Assembly (NCBI RefSeq): GCF_029623955.1 | Contig: NZ_JARSBP010000002.1 | Span: 806,001 to 870,000 of the forward strand | DNA from: Mycobacterium sp. 236(2023) | GTDB taxonomy: Bacteria; Actinomycetota; Actinomycetes; Mycobacteriales; Mycobacteriaceae | Reading direction: 5' to 3' | Length of the DNA stretch: 64,000 nt | In this document: positions 19,081 to 28,600 of the stretch, piece by piece | Numbering within the stretch: the first letter of the stretch is position 1 | How the letters are laid out: each line of letters begins with the position of its first letter | Notes under the pieces: model-generated | What the model was told of the DNA's origin: nothing | Databases searched by the model: none | Seen by the model: the letters and a program-made list of their open reading frames with translations, nothing else | Made by a program: the position numbers and the translations under genes

Positions 19081-19763
19081 GTGTCCATCTCGTTGCCTGG
19101 GTTCGATTCCTGGCTCACCGAGCGCCTCGAGGAGTGCGCCGGCGATTCTGGTGAACACGTCGAGACCTACGTGGCCCGGGCCGTCGCCGCGCAGATGATC
19201 ACCGACTGCGAGCGCACCGACGGTGCCTCGGCGAACAAACTGAAGGCACGGCTGTCGCAATCCGGGTTATCGGGGGAAACCGTCAGCGACGGCATCGGCT
19301 CGGTACTCGCCGATCCCCGCCGTCTGCAGGCACTGAACGCCACCGGGCTGATGGACGCGCCGGCGGACTTTCCCGGATCACCACCACTGCTGCTGATGCG
19401 CTGGCGGTTCCCGCGGCAGCGCTCGTTCTCGTCGGTGCCGATCGCCAGGTCGCCAAGAGCGCCTGCGGAATCGACCCGGAACAGCTTGGGAATCTTGCCG
19501 AGTCCTTCGACAAGTACGTCGTCGTGAATGGTTCGCTGGTCCGCGTCGACGACGCGCGCGGCCACCCGCTGTTCAAGAAATACTCGGTCGTCGGTGCCGG
19601 CCGCGTTGTCTCCTACCTCGGTGTGCCGCTGGCTGACAGCGCGGGAAACACCGTCGGCGCACTGAGCGTTTTCGACCACGTTCCCCGTCAGTGGCGGCCC
19701 GGCCACATTCAAATTCTCGACGATCTCGCCGGTGTTGCCACGGCCCGAATGTTCGGTGCCTGA
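19081..19763 (+). pseudogene. GAF-domain protein with a frameshift
   Basis: The first frame (GTG 19081) reads an N-terminal helical region and then LNATGLMDAPADF, the usual entry of a GAF domain, but runs out of family similarity at about 19372-19384. The following part of the domain continues one frame back: TTTAADALAVPAAALVLVGA, DRQVAKSACGIDPEQLG, then VVNGSLVRVDDARGHPLFKK and SYLGVPLADSAGNTVGALSV to the stop at 19763. Joined, the two pieces make one ~227-residue GAF sensor. The region of the shift (GACTTTCCCGGATC) is not a good slippery site, so I read this as a one-base loss or a sequencing error rather than programmed frameshifting. Confidence 0.75.
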
Positions 19764-19789
19764 CGGTTTCAGCAAGCCGGAGACGCCGC

Positions 19790-19795
19790 TACGCT
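19790..19795 (+). promoter_or_regulatory. -10 hexamer TACGCT, leaderless arrangement
   Basis: Seven nucleotides before the ATG of the 89-residue gene. Confidence 0.55.
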
Positions 19796-19802
19796 GGCTT
19801 TC

Positions 19803-20072
19803 ATGACTGGGATCGATCCTGAAGCGGCCATCGTCCGTCGTCTCGTGGTGAAGCTGCTTCTCGAGCTCATCGACGACTCTCAACAGGGCACTCCGGCGCT
19901 CCAAGAAATCCGCGAGCAAGGTCCTGAGACAGCAATCTCGGTACTGTCGGACGTGGCCGAGCTCGCCGTCACCAACTTGGTGCAGCTGCACGGAGCCGAA
20001 GAAGCGCGCCTGCTGCTCAATCGATTGATCATTGCGGACTTGGAGGAAGAGGCATACTCCGCCGGCCAGTGA
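19803..20072 (+). CDS. Small helical hypothetical protein
   Basis: 89 residues, acidic, without signal peptide or membrane segment and with no Cys. It is rich in Leu, Glu, Ala and Ile and should be all-helical (RLVVKLLLELIDDSQQG, LVQLHGAEEARLLLNRLIIA). I do not recognise the family. It is the last gene of a short accessory block after purE, and its leaderless -10 supports translation from this ATG. Confidence 0.65.
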   Translation: MTGIDPEAAIVRRLVVKLLLELIDDSQQGTPALQEIREQGPETAISVLSDVAELAVTNLVQLHGAEEARLLLNRLIIADLEEEAYSAGQ

Positions 20073-20134
20073 CCTGTGGATAGGTACGCGACTCCCGGGT
20101 TGAGGCCGCGGTGAGGGCGGTCCCTGTGGATAGG
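20073..20134. repeat. Repeat cluster upstream of AbiEi/DUF559-like gene
   Basis: CCTGTGGATAGG occurs at 20073-20084 and again at 20123-20134. Between them, 20099-20120 is a 22-nt unit (GTTGAGGC, one variable base, then GCGGTGAGGGCGG) that recurs at 21028-21049 right at the end of the next gene, with one mismatch. Confidence 0.75.
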
Positions 20135-20172
20135 CCAAGCGGACCACAGCGAGAAAATGCCACGCTCCGACC

Positions 20173-21033
20173 GTGGCGGTGTTCATCGGCAGCGAGGCGA
20201 TGGCTCGGGGCGAGCTGACCCGCCACGACTTACGCACACATCACCGCAGACTGTTGCCCGACGTCTACGCGCTCAAGCATCAGAAGCTCACACTGACCGA
20301 CAAGGCGACGGCGGCGTACCTGTGGTCGCATCGGCAGGCAGTGGTAGCGGGGCTGGCAGCCTCGGCGCTGCACGGCGCGAGGTGGGTAGGTCTGCAGGCG
20401 CCCGTCGAACTGGTATGGCCGAACCACCGTGCGCCGACGGGTGTCATCACTCGCAACGACACGCTGCTCAACGACGAGATCACCCGGCGCAGCGGACTCG
20501 ACGTCACGACTGTGGAGCGAACCGCGTTCGACCTTGCCCGCCGCGGAACCATCGGGGAGGCCGTGGCCCGACTCGACGCTTTGCAGCAGGCGACGCGGTT
20601 CGAGGCCGAGAGCGTCCTCGCTCTCGCCGAGCGGCACCCCCGCAACCGCGGCCTCAAGCGAATGCCCTTAGTGCTCGATCTAATGGACATCGGCGCGCAA
20701 TCTCCGCAAGAGACCTGGCTGCGAATGCTGTTGATAGAGCAGGGATTTCCGCGGCCCGAGACGCAGATCCCGGTGTTGCGGGCCGACCGCTACTCGTACT
20801 ATTACCTAGACATGGGCTGGGAGGATCTCGGCGTCGCGGTGGAGTACGACGGCGAGCATCACCGCAAGGATCCGGAAACCTACCGCAACGACATCATCCG
20901 GATGGAGTACGTCCAGCGCGTCGGCTGGATCGTGGTCCGGGTCGTGGCGAAGACGCCCAAGCGCGTCATCTTGGCTAGAGTCCGGGCGGCCCTGCAGGAG
21001 GCATCTCGGTTGAAGGTGCGGGCAGCGAGTTGA
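20173..21033 (+). CDS. AbiEi/DUF559-like protein (winged-helix N-terminus, Vsr-type nuclease-like C-terminus), copy 1
   Basis: 286 residues, no membrane segment. The N-terminus (FIGSEAMARGELTRHDLRTH to LLPDVYALK) resembles the DNA-binding half of AbiEi antitoxin-like proteins. A middle block (AAYLWSHRQAVVAGLAASAL) and TTVERTAFDLARRG follow. The C-terminus resembles the DUF559/Vsr PD-(D/E)xK fold: LDMGWEDLGVAVEYDGEHHR with Asp, Glu and Asp as plausible metal ligands, then RVGWIVVRVVAKTPKRVI. Whether it cuts DNA is unknown. Two close relatives occur at 36.2 and 63.5 kb. The GTG start lies 6 nt after CACGCT, one base off the leaderless -10. The gene is bracketed by 22-nt direct repeats. No AbiEii toxin partner is adjacent. 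Confidence 0.75.
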   Translation: MAVFIGSEAMARGELTRHDLRTHHRRLLPDVYALKHQKLTLTDKATAAYLWSHRQAVVAGLAASALHGARWVGLQAPVELVWPNHRAPTGVITRNDTLLNDEITRRSGLDVTTVERTAFDLARRGTIGEAVARLDALQQATRFEAESVLALAERHPRNRGLKRMPLVLDLMDIGAQSPQETWLRMLLIEQGFPRPETQIPVLRADRYSYYYLDMGWEDLGVAVEYDGEHHRKDPETYRNDIIRMEYVQRVGWIVVRVVAKTPKRVILARVRAALQEASRLKVRAAS

Positions 21034-21049
21034 GGCTGCGGTGAGGGCG
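21028..21049. repeat. Downstream copy of the 22-nt direct repeat
   Basis: Matches 20099-20120 with a single T/C difference and contains the stop codon of the AbiEi/DUF559-like gene (TGA at 21031-21033). The 3' 13 nt, GCGGTGAGGGCGG, also occur at 63454-63466. Confidence 0.75.
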
Positions 21050-21097
21050 GGAAAGTTCGAGTAGGGCGCGCCGCTGGCGCAGTCTCAAGCGCCGGTA

Positions 21098-21280
21098 TCA
21101 GGAGGCCATCAAGGGCACGAGCTGCAGTTGGCGGGGAGCGGCCTCAAGATGAGCGTGCGCTACGTCGTGGATCGCCGCGTCGACCTCCGCGGAGGCGCGG
21201 GACCAGCGTCGACGCCCGTCCCATCCACAGTCGCACCGCGCAACATGGCGAAAGGCGTCACTGTCGACGTAGGTCTGCAT
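21098..21280 (-). CDS. Small CxC/His protein, putative zinc-binding
   Basis: 60 residues: HVARCDCGWDGRRRWSRASA followed by an acidic helix with His residues (AAIHDVAHAHLEA). A CxCGW knuckle with trailing histidines is a pattern I associate with small conserved actinobacterial proteins of unknown role. An independent sign that it is real is TAATTT on the minus strand (21288-21293), 7 nt before the ATG, the leaderless spacing seen at other genes in the window. Its upstream region is shared with the divergent fadE25 gene. Confidence 0.5.
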   Translation of the reverse strand: MQTYVDSDAFRHVARCDCGWDGRRRWSRASAEVDAAIHDVAHAHLEAAPRQLQLVPLMAS

Positions 21281-21287
21281 ACCGTGA

Positions 21288-21293
21288 AAATTA
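21288..21293 (-). promoter_or_regulatory. -10 hexamer TAATTT, leaderless arrangement
   Basis: Seven nucleotides before the ATG of the 60-residue CxC protein on the minus strand. Confidence 0.45.
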
Positions 21294-21360
21294 GGCGGGA
21301 AGACTGAGAAAAAACCGTCGCCACGACTGAGCCCAAGCTGAGAAGACGGTCACGAATTCG

Positions 21361-21366
21361 TATAGT
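21361..21366 (+). promoter_or_regulatory. -10 hexamer TATAGT of the fadE25 promoter
   Basis: A strong TANNNT match about 45 nt before the chosen start; the expected mRNA has a ~38-nt leader containing AAGGAG at 21400-21405. No clear -35 was seen. Confidence 0.5.
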
Positions 21367-21411
21367 GACGCAGCCGCGGTAAAGTTACTGGCGAGTAGCA
21401 AGGAGATGAAG

Positions 21412-22581
21412 ATGGCTAGTTGGGGCGGAAACCCGTCGTTCGATCTCTTCCAGTTGCCGGAGGAGCACGAAGAACTGCGGTCGGCGATACGAGCGCTGTG
21501 TGAAAAAGAGATCGCCCCGCACGCCGCCGACGTCGACGAGAACGCGCGCTTCCCTCAGGAAGCCCTGGACGCGCTGGTGGCCAACGGCTTCAACGCCGTG
21601 CATGTCCCCGAGGAGTACGACGGCCAGGGCGCCGACTCGGTCGCGGCGTGCATCGTCATAGAAGAAGTCGCCCGCGTGGACGCGTCGGCATCGCTGATCC
21701 CGGCCGTCAACAAGCTGGGCACCATGGGCCTGATCCTTCGTGGCTCCGACGAACTCAAGCAGAAGGTGCTGCCGTCGCTGGCCTCCGGCGAGGCGATGGC
21801 CTCCTACGCTCTGTCCGAGCGTGAGGCGGGCAGCGACGCCGCGGCGATGCGCACCCGCGCCAAGGCCGACGGCGACGACTGGATCCTCAACGGTGCCAAA
21901 TGCTGGATCACCAACGGCGGCAAGTCTTCCTGGTACACGGTCATGGCTGTCACCGATCCGGACAAGGGTGCCAACGGCATCTCGGCGTTCATGGTTCATC
22001 TCGACGACGAGGGCTTCAGCATCGGCCCCAAGGAGCGCAAGCTCGGCATCAAGGGCTCACCGACCACCGAGCTGTACTTCGAGAACTGCCGCATCCCGGG
22101 CGACCGGATCATCGGCGACCCGGGCACCGGCTTCAAGACCGCACTCGCCACCCTCGACCACACTCGCCCGACCATCGGGGCGCAGGCCGTCGGCATCGCG
22201 CAGGGCGCGCTGGACGCGGCGATCGAATACACCAAGGACCGCAAGCAGTTCGGCAAGTCGATCAGCGACTTCCAGGCCGTGCAGTTCATGCTGGCCGACA
22301 TGGCGATGAAGGTCGAAGCTGCCCGCTTGATGGTCTACTCGGCAGCGGCGCGGGCCGAGCGCGGCGAAGGCAACCTCGGTTTCATCTCGGCAGCATCGAA
22401 GTGCCTGGCCTCCGACGTGGCGATGGAAGTGACCACCGACGCGGTCCAGCTTTTCGGCGGCGCCGGCTACACCGTGGACTTCCCCGTCGAGCGAATGATG
22501 CGCGATGCCAAGATCACTCAGATCTACGAGGGCACCAACCAGATTCAGCGTGTCGTGATGAGCCGCGCCCTGCTGAAGTGA
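21412..22581 (+). CDS. fadE25: Acyl-CoA dehydrogenase FadE25
   Basis: 389 residues, the length of mycobacterial FadE25. It is an FAD enzyme oxidising an acyl-CoA to the enoyl-CoA. Signatures: ASYALSEREAGSDAAAMRTR and WITNGG for FAD and substrate binding, DRKQFGKSISDFQAVQFMLA, DAVQLFGGAGYTVDFPVERM, and the C-terminal block RDAKITQIYEGTNQIQRVVM, whose Glu is the usual catalytic base. ATG 21412 is preferred over 21406 because AAGGAG touches the earlier ATG but lies 6 nt before this one. In mycobacteria it sits after purE, as here, apart from the inserted accessory genes. Confidence 0.95.
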   Translation: MASWGGNPSFDLFQLPEEHEELRSAIRALCEKEIAPHAADVDENARFPQEALDALVANGFNAVHVPEEYDGQGADSVAACIVIEEVARVDASASLIPAVNKLGTMGLILRGSDELKQKVLPSLASGEAMASYALSEREAGSDAAAMRTRAKADGDDWILNGAKCWITNGGKSSWYTVMAVTDPDKGANGISAFMVHLDDEGFSIGPKERKLGIKGSPTTELYFENCRIPGDRIIGDPGTGFKTALATLDHTRPTIGAQAVGIAQGALDAAIEYTKDRKQFGKSISDFQAVQFMLADMAMKVEAARLMVYSAAARAERGEGNLGFISAASKCLASDVAMEVTTDAVQLFGGAGYTVDFPVERMMRDAKITQIYEGTNQIQRVVMSRALLK

Positions 22582-22610
22582 GCTAGCCGCGAAACCAGGA
22601 GCGCCTCTGG

Positions 22611-22623
22611 CGCGCAGGGGCCA
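22611..22623 (+). terminator. Short GC hairpin between convergent genes
   Basis: GCGCC-TCT-GGCGC gives a 5-bp stem with a 3-nt loop, 30 nt after the fadE25 stop and ahead of the convergent protease gene. No T tract follows, so termination here is only a suggestion. Confidence 0.3.
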
Positions 22624-22687
22624 CTCGCAAGTATTCGGCGCCCTGCGCGACCAGGTGGACCGCGGGTTCATTAAGAACGGGGCCGGC

Positions 22688-25600
22688 CTACGTCCGCACG
22701 AACGGGCTGATCTGCTTGCCCGTCTCCATGTCGAGGACTACCACCTCTGTCCAGGATGAGCCGTTATCGACGTCGTAGCCATACGTCGTCAGAGTGGCGC
22801 GCCGGCCTTGAGCATCGAGCAGTTCGTAGCCGTTGATTGCCGGGAGATGAACGGTCTTGCCGATCAGCTTGCCTGTGGCGATATCGACCACGCTGACCGA
22901 TCTTCTCGGCTGCCCTTGCGACAAACCGTACGTGACGACGAGCGCACGCCGACCGTCGGGCGTCAGCTTCGCAGGCCACAGTGACCCGTATCCCGTCGCG
23001 AAGATCAGGCGGCTGAGCTCTTGCCCAGTGGCGGCGTCAACTACCACAAGGGGCGATTCGGTCAAGCCAGACGTCGACATCACGATGCGACTTCCGTCGC
23101 TGGTGAATTCAGCGCTATTCGTCGACTGATGCCCGTCCATCCTCACGGGCGCGCCGACGATGGCGCCGGTTCGCGTATCGAGGACCTCGAGGACGTACTC
23201 GTTGGAATTCATGGTGAGGCGGGTGATCGCGGCGCGCGAACCGTCCGCATTGACGACCACTCGGGACATCGGCTGGTAGGAGGAGGTGAGTGCTGAGACG
23301 CCGACCTGGCGGCCAGTGAGGCCGTCGATGACTACGGCGTACCTTGCCCCAGAAGCTGATTGAGAGACCGCGACGATGTTGTTGCCGGCACGCGCGACGT
23401 TCTGATCCAACCAGCCGGATATCACCGTCGTCGAGCCCACCTGAGTTCCGGTAACGGAATTCACGATCGCCACGTGGAACTCACCGTCGTAATCGCTGGC
23501 AATTACCCAGTTTTCGCCGATCGTCATCACCTCGTAATGGCCGGTTCCCGGTACCGCAATTTCGGTACCGATCGAACCGCCCGAGGTGAGATTGATAACT
23601 GAAATATATTGAGGGACATACTGTTCGGGGCTGTATGTGCGCCGGATCAGCAAGGCTCGCGTGCCGTCGGCGCTGATGGCGGTGTGCCACGGCTGACCAG
23701 TGAATGAACTAGTGCTTCCTACGCGTGCGCCAGTGGCCAGATCGACGACGTCAAGTCGCGTCGTGAGGACACCGTCGGTTCCTTCACCACTGGTCGTGAT
23801 CACCGCTCGGTTCGCCGTGACCGTTACCTCAACGCCTGGGTTATGAAGCGAGCCCCCGACACTGAGCACTCCGCCGATTTGGCTGCCCGTGTCCACATCC
23901 ATCGTGAAGACCAGAAGCCCCTGAACCGAATCGCGGTACGCCGCAAGCAGCCGGGTGCCGTCAGTGCTCGCTTCGAGAATTGCTTGCCCTGGGAGTTGCA
24001 CGGCGGTACCGACCTTGCCTCCCCCAAAGGTATCGACGAGATGCATTTCGAACACCGTTTTGCCGTTGACGACGCGAGACGTCTGAAACACCGCGCGATG
24101 AAGTGCGACGTCGTAGTCCGAGGTAACAACCCGGCCCCGCAACTCCGTACGGGTACCGATCAATTTCGCTTGATACGTATCGAAAAGGACGACGTCAGTT
24201 GTCAAGTCGTCCTTCTCCACCGCGGCAACCAGAATGGAATCGCCATTGACGAGCTCGTGGCTCACTATCGATCCCGAGAGCGTCACGGTCTGTCCGATCT
24301 GGTTTCCCGTCCACCTGTCGATAACCGCGATCTGGCCCCGTTCACGGTCGTCGATCGACGTGACGAGGATGTGAGTGCCGTCGGCCAAGAACTTCGCGCC
24401 CGCAATACCGGTGATGTGTGTGGTGCGTCCGAACTGCGTTCCCGTCGCGGCATCGATCAACGCGACGCGGGTGGTGTTGTCCAGCATGTCGTAGGTCGTC
24501 ATCAGCGTGACGCTGCCGTCGCGATTGAACGTGCCCGTTGACAAAGGCGCCTGCATGAGTGGCGCCCCTCTCATCGTCACGCCCTGCCAACTCTTCGGCG
24601 GGCTGTATGAGCCGCTCCCACTGGAGATACCTACGTCGTTGAAAGCTTTTTTGACAGCGGCCAGTTGATCGGAATTGAAGCCGAACATCTTGGCCGAGAA
24701 CACCACTGCGTCACGGGCATCCGCGAAGGTGGGGTTCGGGGCAAGCGTGTAGATGGCGTGACCGAAAACCTGCGTCCACTGCTCACGCGAAATGGCGGCA
24801 GTGCGCTTGTCTGAGTTCATCTTGGCAACGGCGAAGCCGAAAATCGTGCTGTCGGGGTATTCGTTGTACGTGCTCAGATCCGACGGCTCCACGAAGTCCC
24901 TGAAGTGTTCGCGGTCGCCCTTGATAGAAGGATCCGACAGAATCCGGATCGAGCACGTGACCTTCGAGTTGCCGCAGCCGACCTTGTCGTCACCGATCAA
25001 GAACTCCAACCCGATGGTCGTCTTCGCTTCGAACAGACTGCCGAGGATGTCGCCGAATGCCTCCTCGAGCGCCTCCGCCTGCGCAGTATTGCCCAAACCG
25101 CTTCCGTTGCCTCGCCCAAATCCAGGCCGGTAATCGAGTAGTCCATGGGTGTATTCGTGCGCGACGACATCGCGCGCCGACTCCCACGAGTCACCGAACA
25201 CGAGGGCCATCGAGCCAGAAGTGCCGGTGATGTAGTACGCCGATTCGTCAAGCGTGGGAACGACAGTGACGAACACGTGGCCGCGGGGTGTGAACCCGAG
25301 TTGGTCGCGGTAGTAGTCGTACACCTCCGCGACATTGGCCAGGGCCGACACCGCCCGCTTATCCGGATTCGCCGGGTTGTAGCCAGCTTTGGTGCCCGGC
25401 AGAAACTTCGGGTTGGACGGACCACGGTAGACCGAAATGCCCCGCGAGCGATCGTGGAACCATCGATCGGTCCCGTCACTGGAGTATGTCGAGACCACGA
25501 TGCTGCGGATGACGTCGTGCAGGTCTTCGGCCTGGACAGTCTGCGAGGCGATCAATCCATCGAAGGCCGACTGCTGTCCGACGATCTCGCCCGCCGCGGT

Positions 25601-28600
25601 GCCCGTCGCCTGGACGTAGAACGTGTGTAGAGCGAAGGAGGCCGCCGGGATGTCTTCACCGGTGTCCGAACTCGGGGGAGAGTACGCGATGACGCGCCAC
25701 GTCAGCACGCCTGACGCCGATGGGCTCGCGTAGTAGACCACCTGTTCACTCTGAAGGGGCGCCGTCGCCAGGTAAGAGTCGAGTTCGGCGTCGCTGAGAT
25801 ACTCGGACAATTGCCCGCGCAGTGCGGCTTTCGCGACAGCCTCCGCCGCGCCCGCCGTCTCGAAACCGTCAGCCGGATCCAGGTCGACGTCGTCGTCGGT
25901 GCGAGAAAGCCCGCTGAACACGCCCTGTACCGCACCGTTCGCGTCGGTGATCAGCACCGCGCCGGAACTGCGGCCCACCAACGGAATTCCGCCGGTCGTG
26001 AGGTTCAGGTAGTAGTAGACCGGCGCGGCCTGGCCGTCGGTAGCCTCCGGGCTGTAGGACGTGAAATCGTCCGCACCGACGAAACCTGGGCTGTAGCCCA
26101 GCAATCCGGCTATGCGGTTGAATACCTCGGCGGCGTCCTCGGCATTGCGGACGGGCATGGTGGTGAAGTTGCCGTCGATACTGCGGACGGTGCCGTCGAC
26201 GTTCTGGACGACCTCCACCTGTCCTTCGCGAGACAGGGCAACCAGGTCATCGGGATCGATCACCCGGTCGTCGTCGGCGACGGCGGCCACGATCGGCGCG
26301 GTAATGGTCACCACGACGGGCTCGATGCCGCCGGTGACGACGATCGTGAACGTGACGCTGGCCGCCGACGGGTTGCCCTGCGCGAGGTGCCGGGCACCCG
26401 GGGTCGGGGTGAACCGCCACCCGCCCGTCTCGGCGTCGACGACGATCAGACCGGTCTGCGTGCCGGGGCCGGACCCCAACGCATACCGGAAACCACCCGG
26501 ATCCAAGACGTCGGTACCGCCGGCCACCACCCCGGTGATCGGGTTGACGATGCGGTCGGTGCCGAGCTCTGCCGGTGCGACGAACGAGATTTCGGTCAAC
26601 CCGCCGGTCAAGTCCGTGGCGAGGACGCCGGTGGCCGTGACGGCGACACCCGCCGACACCCCACCCAGCGTGACGGTCCGCACGGCGCCTCCGGGGGCGA
26701 CGACGTGGAGCTTGCCGGTGACGTCGGTTAGGTACAGCGTGCCGCGCCCGTCGGCGGCGACGGTATACAGCTGACCGAACCCGGGCCGAATCGTGTTCTC
26801 GACCTCACCGTTGCCGTCGATGACGACCACCGAATCGCCCACGGTGACGTAGGTCCGGCCATCGGCGCCTGCAGCGACACCAAAGGCGGCGCCGGGCAAC
26901 GCGATGGTGTCGATGACGGTGCCGTCTCCGTCCAGCACCGTCAGCGTCGGGCGGGAGACGCTGCTGACAACGATGTGGCCGGACGCGTCGATGGCCACTC
27001 CAGCGGCGCCGGCCACCGTCGCGATCTGCTGCTTCGGCGTCACACCCGTCGGGTCGACCACGGTGACTGCGCCGGTTCCCGGGTCCGCCAGCACAAGGCG
27101 TCCCGAATCATCCAGTGCGAGACCGAAAATAGTTCCGCCCACCTGGATGGACGGCGCGGTCGAGCCGTCCGGGCGGATGACGCGAATGGTCCCGTCGCCG
27201 GAGCTGGCGATGTAGACATGGCCGTCACCGGACACTGCAACGCCGGTCGGCTGGGCTGCCACGCCAGGCGTGGCATCGGCCTGCAGATCGAACCCGGGCG
27301 TGACGGGTGCACTGATGTCGACGGTGATGCTGGCGCTGCCGTCCGAGACGACGATCGACAGAGCTTGGGTGCTGTGTTCGCCGCTCCAGGACGCCAACCG
27401 TGCCCGCGGTGACGGACGGAACACCCACTGTCCCGTCGCCGCGTTCACCGCCACGCTGCCGTCCGCCGAATTGAGACCCCCGCCAAGGCGATAGGTCAGC
27501 TCGTCGTCGTCGGCGTCCGATACGAACAGATGGCCCCGCACGATTCCGGTGGCCCCGTCGACCGTGTAGACGTAGGCCGGGCTGCCGGCCACCGGCGGAC
27601 TGTTGGGGTCTACGACCTCTTCCTTGGGAACGACGGTCACCGTCACCGTCACGAACCCGGACTGGCCGCCGGGGTCGGTGGCCGTGACGATGAAGCTGTC
27701 GGTGACCAGTGCGCTCCCGACGACAGGGCGTTTGTTGTCGTCCGGCAGGTAGGTGAACCCACCGGCGGCAGTCACCGTTACCGAACCACGCGTAGGCGCA
27801 CCGGTGACCGCGTAGCTGAGAACATCACCGTTGTCGTCGCTGAATCCGAGTGTCCCAGTCACTGAACCGGTTTCGTCATCCACGGAGTCGATGCGGGGCG
27901 GCCCGGCGGTCGGGGCGAAATTCACCTTGGCGATGCTCACCGTGATGGTCTGGCGGATCGTGCTGCCGTCGTCAAGCCGGACCGCACCGAAGGTGACTAT
28001 CCGGACGATCGCACTCCACAAGCCGCGGAAGCCGTGCAGGTGCTCGCTGGCGTTGGTCTCCGCGATGGACACGGTGAACGTGTCGGTGCCGCCGGTGAGG
28101 GCATGCGATTTTGACGGCGTGTAGGTATATGTACCATCCGGGTTGACGGTGACGGTGCCCTTCTGTGGGCCCGCTACTAATGTGACGACCAACGGATCGC
28201 CGTCGGGATCTTCGGCGCCCGCGGATCCGGTGACTGCGCCCAGCGCCGACTGCCCTGCGTACTGTTCTGGTGCGGCAGTAGGGCTTTCGTTAAAGAAGGC
28301 GACCTGCAGGCGGCGCAGGATTGCCGCCAGGAGATCGTCGGGTGGGACTGGTGCCGCCGGACTTGGCGCGGGCGGGGAGTCCGCGCCCGCAATCGACACG
28401 ACGGTAGAGATCACGACCGCCTGCCGATCGACATCCTTGGAGACTGGCGAAGGCGTTCCGTCATCGGCGGTGACAGTGGCACCGTCGCGGGGAATTGACT
28501 GCTCGATCGCTAGCGGCAGATCCACGACTACCTCGTCGTCGGCGCCCGCCGTGTCGTCCTCGCTGCTGTCAGGTATGGACGAGCGCTCGCCGGAGTCCTC

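Noticed and set aside
19366..19390. Programmed -1 frameshift in the GAF gene
   Set aside because: The site reads GAC TTT CCC GGA in the first frame, which does not form an X-XXY-YYZ slippery heptamer.
27300..28300. Tandem DNA repeats or CRISPR-like array in the giant protease gene
   Set aside because: The periodicity is at protein level (VCBS/Ig-like modules); DNA copies are diverged with no constant repeat and spacer length.
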